NCBI GenBank assembly: GCA_021822385.1
Contig: JAKARC010000001.1
Span: 1-64,000, forward strand
Direction: 5' to 3'
Origin: Pseudomonadota bacterium
GTDB taxonomy: Bacteria > Pseudomonadota > Gammaproteobacteria > Steroidobacterales > Steroidobacteraceae
DNA: 64,000 nucleotides
Below are positions 59,091 to 64,000 of the stretch, piece after piece. The notes beneath the pieces were generated by a model, which saw only the letters and a program-made list of their open reading frames with translations, was not told the origin of the DNA and ran no database searches. The position numbers were made by a program, and so were the translations under genes. The first letter of the stretch is position 1. Each line of letters opens with the position of its first letter.

Positions 59091-59939
59091 CTACCAGCTC
59101 CCGGCGGCGCCGCCGCCCCCGAATGATCCGCCGCCGCCGGCGAACCCGCCGAATCCGCCACCGCCGAATCCGCCCGCGCCAAAGCCGCTGCCCATGCCGC
59201 TGCCCAACATCCCGAGCGCCAGCCACCCGAGCCAGCCACTGCCCACGCCGCCGCCCCCGTAACCGGGCGATCCTCTGCGGCGGGCGGACAGTGCGCGCAG
59301 GAAGGGCGAGAGCGCGAAAAACAGAACGAACAGCATGAGCAGACCGGTTCCGTTGCGTTCCTGGACCTGTCGATGCGGCACGGCTGCAGCCTTGTTTCCG
59401 AGCACGGACAGGATGGCATCGGCGCCGGCGACGATGCCCGTGGCGTAGGCGCCTTTGCGAAAGTCCGGGACGATCACGTTGTGAATGATGAGGAAGCTTT
59501 GTGCATCGGTCAAAGTGCCCTCGAGCCCGTAGCCGACATCGATGCGCACTTGTTTTTCCCCGGCATCGACGATCAGCAGCACCCCATTATTCTTCCCCTT
59601 CTGCCCGATGCCCCAGTGTCGGCCCAGCTGGTAACCGTAATAATCGATCGGATAGCCATTGAGCGTCGGCAGCGTCACCACCACGAGCTGATTGCCGGTC
59701 CTGCGGGCATAGGCGGCAAGACGTCGCGACAGCGTGGAAAATATCCGGGGCGGCAGCAGATGCGCCGTATCCACCACGGGTCCTGTGAGCTGCGGAAACG
59801 GCGGCATCCCCAGATCGAGCGCGTTCTGTGCCGCCTGGGCGCGCACGGCCGCCAATGCGAGCACAACGACTAGAACGATCCGCAGCCACGGGACCGGCAC
59901 GGCGCGAGATCCGATCGGGCTCACATGTCGTGCGTGCAT
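59091..59939 (-). CDS. TPM-domain protein, YgcG-like
   Basis: 282 residues from ATG 59939; a GTG one codon earlier is possible. Signal peptide about 18-37 (IVLVVVLALAAVRAQA). The TPM domain (about 50-175) has GPVVDTAHLLPPRIFS, NQLVVVTLPTLNGYPIDYYG, NNGVLLIVDAGEKQVRIDVGYGLEG. A membrane helix follows (LLMLFVLFFALSPFL), then a long Gly-rich tail with GGGGFGG repeats ending GGAAGSW. The order lemA-TPM-TPM is common; the proteins act at the envelope with unknown chemistry. Confidence 0.88.
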   Translation of the reverse strand: MHARHVSPIGSRAVPVPWLRIVLVVVLALAAVRAQAAQNALDLGMPPFPQLTGPVVDTAHLLPPRIFSTLSRRLAAYARRTGNQLVVVTLPTLNGYPIDYYGYQLGRHWGIGQKGKNNGVLLIVDAGEKQVRIDVGYGLEGTLTDAQSFLIIHNVIVPDFRKGAYATGIVAGADAILSVLGNKAAAVPHRQVQERNGTGLLMLFVLFFALSPFLRALSARRRGSPGYGGGGVGSGWLGWLALGMLGSGMGSGFGAGGFGGGGFGGFAGGGGSFGGGGAAGSW

Positions 59940-59990
59940 CACGGTGTCGGCAACGTCAATGCGGCAGGTTCAGCGGCATCCTGCGATTGT

Positions 59991-60596
59991 CTAGAAATGA
60001 ACCTTGGGAACCTTCTCGGCCTGTGCCGAGATCGTGAAGTTCTGTATGGGCTTGTAGTTGCTGTAGAACAGCGATCGATACCACCTTCCGGGAATAGTGG
60101 TGAGTTCGGTGTCATACTGCTGCACGGCCAGAATGTAGTCGCGGCGCGCTACGGCAATCCGGTTTTCGGTCCCCTCGAGCTGGGCCTGAAGCACGAGGAA
60201 ATTCTGATCGGCCTTGAGGTTCGGATAGTTCTCCGTGACCGAAATGAGGCGCGAGAGCGCCCCACCCAGTGTGTTCTCGTTCCGCTCGAATTCGTGGAAT
60301 TCCCTCGGATTCGTCAGAATATCGGCTGGCACTCGCGTTGCCGTGACTCTGGAGCGCGCAGCGGTGACCGCTTCGAGGACCGAGGCCTCGTGGTGCGCAT
60401 ATCCCTTGACGGTTGCGACGAGGTTTGGAATCAGATCGGTGCGGCGTTGGTATTCATTCAGTACCTGACTCCACGCGGCATTGACCTGCTGCTTGTCCGC
60501 GGGAATCTTGTTGATTCCACAGCCACTCAAGAGCAGCGCCACACCCCCGATGGCCAGCCAGCGGACAGGGCGCAGATAACGACGAGACTCGGACAT
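59991..60596 (-). CDS. lemA: LemA family lipoprotein-like protein
   Basis: 201 residues from ATG 60596, with the ribosome site TAGGAGG. N-terminal lipobox LLLSGCGINKIP near residue 25. The LemA core follows: VNAAWSQVLNEYQRRTDLIP NLVATVKGYA (split), VLEAVTAARSRV, ENYPNLKADQNFL, and NRIAVARRDYILAVQQYDTEL. It lies 51 bp upstream of the two TPM genes and probably leads the operon. Function of LemA is not established. Confidence 0.94.
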   Translation of the reverse strand: MSESRRYLRPVRWLAIGGVALLLSGCGINKIPADKQQVNAAWSQVLNEYQRRTDLIPNLVATVKGYAHHEASVLEAVTAARSRVTATRVPADILTNPREFHEFERNENTLGGALSRLISVTENYPNLKADQNFLVLQAQLEGTENRIAVARRDYILAVQQYDTELTTIPGRWYRSLFYSNYKPIQNFTISAQAEKVPKVHF

Positions 60597-60735
60597 CGAC
60601 AGCCTCCTACCTGATCTCGAGCGGACGAGCGACAATCATATCACTATCCTGTCCTTTAGCTTGGCCGCGTAGGACGGGACGGTTGGCGCCGCGGTCTGAT
60701 GTGCCTGAAAGCCTTCCCGCCCCAGGCCACGGCCG

Positions 60736-60765
60736 TTCGACGGGCACAACACCGGCTGCTAGTAT
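60736..60765 (+). promoter_or_regulatory. Possible sigma70 promoter of the S9 peptidase gene
   Basis: TTCGAC (60736), 18 bp, TAGTAT (60760), giving a start near 60772 and about 30 nt to the ATG at 60802. Moderate match. Confidence 0.4.
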
Positions 60766-60801
60766 TTTGCGTGTATGACCGGTATTGCCGGGGAGATCGT
60801 C

Positions 60802-62949
60802 ATGAAATCGCAGCGCCTCAGGTGGCTAACGGTTCTTTTCGTTTTCGTACTCGCCGCCGCCCTGAGCGGACCGCGCAGCGCGGCCGCCGCGCCCGCGGTG
60901 CGCGGACCGCTGGCAACGCGCATCGACGAGATCATGCATCGCCTGCGTGACGTGCACCGCTTCGGTGCCGTCGCGGTCGCTCCGGATGGACGCGCCATTG
61001 CCTGGACGGAAACTCTGACGCACACGGCTGCGGGGACGGCAGGCGCGCACCCGTCTGCAACCGGCAATCCGGGCGAGCGGCTCGAGCTTGCCGCCATCAA
61101 CGGCACGCATGTGCGCGCCGTGAGAATTGCGCACGCACGCAGCCGGTGCCGATTCAGCAGTCTTGCCTGGTCGCCGAACAGCAAGGTTCTGGCGTTTCTG
61201 TCGAACTGCAACTCCGGTCATGGAGATTCCGGTCAGCTCGATGTCTATGAAGTTGGCGCGCATGCCCTGCGGGCCCGGCGCATCACTCATCTGCACGGCT
61301 TCGTCCACCAGTTGAGCTGGGTGCCGGGTGGTGCAATGCTGAGCTTTCTTTACGTCAAGGGTGATCTGCATCCCATCGCCGCGGTATCGGCGACCAGGCC
61401 CCAGGTCGGAGTGATCGGCCGCACCGGCGTCGAGCACCAGCAGCTGGCGGTGGTGCCCGCGGCCGGCGGTCGGGTGAGCCTCATCACGCCGCATCCGGTG
61501 TTTGTCTACGAATATGACTGGTCGCCATCGGGCAATCGCGTCGTTTATGTTGGCGCTCCGCCGCCGGGGCGGGACAACTGGTGGGTGGCCAAGCTCTACG
61601 TCCAGCGCTATGGCGGCCGCGCGCGGGTGGTGCTCGACCCGGGAACGGTCAGCGGCTCGCTGCACGGCCTGCAAATTGCGCTGCCGCGGTGGTCGCCGCA
61701 CGGCGCGCGCATCGCTTTCATTGGCGGACTGATGAGCGATCAGGGGGCGACCGGTGGCGACATCTACGTCATGTCGGCAAAAGGCGGGCAACCGGTCAAT
61801 GTCACCCCGGGCATTGGTATCACGCCATCGTGGCTGACCTGGACGGGCGACGAGGACATGCTGGTTTCCTCCTTTGCGGGCGGCTCCACCCGCCTGTCGC
61901 TGTTCACGCTGCGCGGCTCCGCTCCGGCAATCCAGCACGCGCTGTTTACCGTGGCAGCCAGCGTATGGAGTGGCACTTTCGCCTCAGCCGTGTCTGTTTC
62001 CGCGGACCACCGTGTGCTTGCCTTCATCGCGAGCACCTTCGACAGCCCGCCCGAAATCGACACGGTGCTGCTCAGGACTGATGCCGCCGCTCAGCCGGTC
62101 GGCGTGCTCGAGCGGGCGCATGCGATCACGCACGTGAACACGGATGTGCGGCCGATGTGGGGCAAGGCGGTATCCGTCCACTGGCGCAATGACGGCTTCA
62201 AAGTCCAGGGCTGGCTGTTGTTGCCGGCGCACTATGATCCGAACCGGCATTATCCGCTGATCGTCTATGTGCACGGCGGTCCGAGCTGGGCGACGCGCCC
62301 GGACTGGCCCGAGGACGGCTACGACGCCGCTCCGTTCGCGGCCATGGGGTATTTCGTCTTCATGCCGAATCCGCGCGGCAGCTTCGGGGAGGGCGAGCGC
62401 TTCGCCCAGGCCATTCGTCGCAACATGGGCTATGGCGATTTGAGCGACATCCTCGCCGGCATCGATCGTGTCGAGGCGAAATATCCGATCAACGCCGCGG
62501 AGCTCGGCTTGACCGGCTGGAGCTACGGGGGGTTCATGTCGATGTTTGCCCCGACGCAGACGCACCGTTTCAAGGCCGCCGTCGCCGCTGCCGGCCTGTC
62601 CGATTGGAAAAGCTATTACGGGGAGAACTCCATCGATAAATGGATGATCCCGTTTTTCGGCGCCTCCGTGTACCAGGATCCGCAAGTCTACGCCAAGAGC
62701 TCGGCGATCAACTACATCCGCAATGACAAGACGCCGACCCTGGTCGTGGTGGGCCAATACGACGGCGAATGCCCCGCGCCGCAATCGTTCGAATTCTGGC
62801 ACGCACTGCGCGCCATGCACGTGCCAACCGAACTCGTGGTGTATGCAGGCGAGGGGCACGCCTTTCACAAGACGAAGGATCTGCGCAACGTGCTCGAGCG
62901 TGCACTCAGGTGGTTTGCCAAGTACCTGCACAAGCAGCCCTTGGCTTGA
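60802..62949 (+). CDS. S9 family serine peptidase (acylaminoacyl-peptidase-like)
   Basis: 715 residues from ATG 60802, with GGGGAG upstream. Signal peptide (LTVLFVFVLAAALSG, cleavage near SAAAA). Propeller part (about 45-430) with LAWSPNSKVLAFL and YDWSPSGNRVVYVG. Hydrolase domain: YVHGGPSWATRPDW, FMPNPRGSFGEGE, the nucleophile in TGWSYGGFMSMF, Asp in VGQYDGECP and His in YAGEGHAFHK. Complete triad. Exported S9C-type peptidase. Divergent from the LemA gene. Confidence 0.93.
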   Translation: MKSQRLRWLTVLFVFVLAAALSGPRSAAAAPAVRGPLATRIDEIMHRLRDVHRFGAVAVAPDGRAIAWTETLTHTAAGTAGAHPSATGNPGERLELAAINGTHVRAVRIAHARSRCRFSSLAWSPNSKVLAFLSNCNSGHGDSGQLDVYEVGAHALRARRITHLHGFVHQLSWVPGGAMLSFLYVKGDLHPIAAVSATRPQVGVIGRTGVEHQQLAVVPAAGGRVSLITPHPVFVYEYDWSPSGNRVVYVGAPPPGRDNWWVAKLYVQRYGGRARVVLDPGTVSGSLHGLQIALPRWSPHGARIAFIGGLMSDQGATGGDIYVMSAKGGQPVNVTPGIGITPSWLTWTGDEDMLVSSFAGGSTRLSLFTLRGSAPAIQHALFTVAASVWSGTFASAVSVSADHRVLAFIASTFDSPPEIDTVLLRTDAAAQPVGVLERAHAITHVNTDVRPMWGKAVSVHWRNDGFKVQGWLLLPAHYDPNRHYPLIVYVHGGPSWATRPDWPEDGYDAAPFAAMGYFVFMPNPRGSFGEGERFAQAIRRNMGYGDLSDILAGIDRVEAKYPINAAELGLTGWSYGGFMSMFAPTQTHRFKAAVAAAGLSDWKSYYGENSIDKWMIPFFGASVYQDPQVYAKSSAINYIRNDKTPTLVVVGQYDGECPAPQSFEFWHALRAMHVPTELVVYAGEGHAFHKTKDLRNVLERALRWFAKYLHKQPLA

Positions 62950-63216
62950 CTCGATCCCGTCCCGGTAGCGCGCCGGCATCCGTTCTGGCGCAGGCGGCTC
63001 TCGCGCCGCACCGCACGGTGATTCGTATATCCCACGATGGGTGGGCAAGCAAAAACGCCTTATGCTGAGGATGGATGGTCACCGTAGTAGTGATTGCGGC
63101 CCTGACGGCAAGCGCCAGCACGTTTGCGCGCGGCCGCCCGGTGCCGAAGGCCGATTGCCGCTGAGGTATCCGCCATCGCAATGGCAAAAGCGCCCCATTG
63201 ACTGCAGGACAGCCCC

Positions 63217-63558
63217 ATGCTCATGACCGACAAACTCACGGAAGTCGACGCCCTGATGCGGTCGCTGCGCCAGGAGTATCCGCAGGAACTCGCGGCGTTT
63301 CTGAATTTCATGCAGAAGGCCGAGGCCGGTCCGGCGCTCGATCTGCGTGTCAAGGAACTCATCAACGTCGCTCTTTCGGTTGCCGCGCAATGTGAGTGGT
63401 GCATTGCGCTGCATGTCAAACACGCCGTGACCGCCGGCGCGCGCCGCGAGGAAATCGTCAGCGCCGGCTTCATGGCCGTCATCATGCACGGCGGACCTGC
63501 GTTGATGTACCTGAATCCGCTGTTGCAGGCGGTCGAGGAATTCGCGCCGGCGGCATGA
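63217..63558 (+). CDS. Carboxymuconolactone decarboxylase / AhpD-like protein
   Basis: 113 residues (ATG at 63217; an ATG two codons later is possible). The AhpD-type signature is VALSVAAQCEWCIALHVKHA near residue 50, with CxxC followed by His, and AGARREEIVSAGFMAVIMHGG. Such proteins are small thiol peroxidases/decarboxylase-like, with the CxxC as redox centre; the real substrate is unclear. It precedes the disulfide-reductase gene by 184 bp on the same strand. Confidence 0.88.
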   Translation: MLMTDKLTEVDALMRSLRQEYPQELAAFLNFMQKAEAGPALDLRVKELINVALSVAAQCEWCIALHVKHAVTAGARREEIVSAGFMAVIMHGGPALMYLNPLLQAVEEFAPAA

Positions 63559-63742
63559 TGGGGCCGGTGGCGCCATGCGCCACACGGCGCTCTCGAGGCA
63601 TCGCGCGAGGCACGGTGAGCGCATCGCCACAGGGTCGTCGTTGTCGCGCGGCGCGCGGGAATTGAGCGGGTCGCGCGTGCCGATGCGGACGTCAATTCCT
63701 ACCTTCGCCCGTGCTGCGACTTTTGACTAATCGAGGTGCGCG

Positions 63743-64000
63743 ATGAATCACGACGATTTCACTTCCGTCGATCATGTTCCGGCGGCCGTCGACGTGCTCG
63801 TTCTGGGGGCCGGCGGTGCAGGTTATCCGGCGGCGTTCTTCCTCGATCGCGCCGGTCTCGCCGTCGCGATGGTCGATCCCATCGGTAATCTCGGCGGAGA
63901 TTGTCTGGCCGAAGGCTGCGTGCCGTCCAAGGCGGTGCGCGAGGCGGCGCTGGTGCGCGGGTTGAGCGCCAACTGCGCCCATTTCGGCTTGCAGGGCGGC
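63743..64000 (+). CDS. Pyridine nucleotide-disulfide oxidoreductase, N-terminal part (runs off right edge)
   Basis: Starts at ATG 63743 after a GAGGTGCG site. The first 86 residues give the FAD dinucleotide fold VDVLVLGAGGAGYPAAFF and the redox-active cysteines in GGDCLAEGCVPSKAV (Cys-x4-Cys). This fits dihydrolipoamide dehydrogenase- or mercuric-reductase-like enzymes; the subgroup cannot be told from this fragment. The neighbour AhpD-like gene could be functionally linked. Confidence 0.85.
   Translation, partial: MNHDDFTSVDHVPAAVDVLVLGAGGAGYPAAFFLDRAGLAVAMVDPIGNLGGDCLAEGCVPSKAVREAALVRGLSANCAHFGLQGG

Overview
The window reads as a piece of chromosome from a high-GC (roughly two-thirds G+C) gammaproteobacterium outside the enterics. 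The gene orders are classical gammaproteobacterial ones: glyQ-glyS-plsC, glnA followed by ntrB-ntrC, rhodanese-grxC-secB-gpsA, tatABC, and rsmG ... parA-parB-atpIBEFHAGDC-glmU-glmS. Several traits (a class 1B-type PyrD, a leucine-type amino acid dehydrogenase, three S9-peptidase-fold proteins, a lipoprotein glycoamylase) suggest a Xanthomonadales/Nevskiales/Steroidobacterales-like lineage. That placement is an inference.

Layout. 1-610 is an insertion-sequence graveyard (frameshifted IS630-type transposase, tail of an IS66 TnpB). 0.8-5.5 kb, minus strand: PhzF-like isomerase, PlsC acyltransferase, glycyl-tRNA synthetase. 5.5-10.5 kb, plus: a nitrogen-regulation block in which glnA carries a textbook NtrC site and a sigma54 promoter and is followed by a DUF4124 protein and NtrBC. 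10.5-15.1 kb, mostly minus: PyrD, small membrane and SRPBCC proteins, then the gpsA-secB-grxC-rhodanese operon. 15-27.8 kb: DedA protein, glycoamylase lipoprotein, HemD-like protein, Tat translocase, Dtd, DegP-type protease, MBL hydrolase, an S9-like protein that has lost its catalytic triad, and a QseBC-like two-component system. 27.8-43.1 kb: rsmG, an Lrp/leucine-dehydrogenase pair inserted before parAB, the complete F1Fo ATP synthase operon, glmU and glmS.

43.1-46.2 kb is an accessory scar. A candidate Tn7-like transposon end starts 23 bp after the glmS stop, at the classical attTn7 position. It is followed by decayed fragments (possible TnsA-like, HNH, Crp/Fnr) around one intact YghU-type glutathione transferase gene. 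46.2-52.8 kb is a signalling cluster: a LOV (blue light)-PAS-GGDEF-EAL protein with a degenerate GGDEF, a GAF-PAS-PAS NarX-type kinase, a NarL-type regulator and a stand-alone receiver. 52.8-64 kb: small zinc-ribbon and membrane proteins, a YedK/HMCES-type DNA-crosslink protein, a DPP4-like peptidase, an SDR, a RibD-type reductase, two TPM-domain proteins with LemA, a second active S9 peptidase, an AhpD-like protein and the start of a flavin disulfide reductase that runs off the right edge.

No tRNA, rRNA or CRISPR was seen. All calls come from reading sequence motifs; no searches were run.
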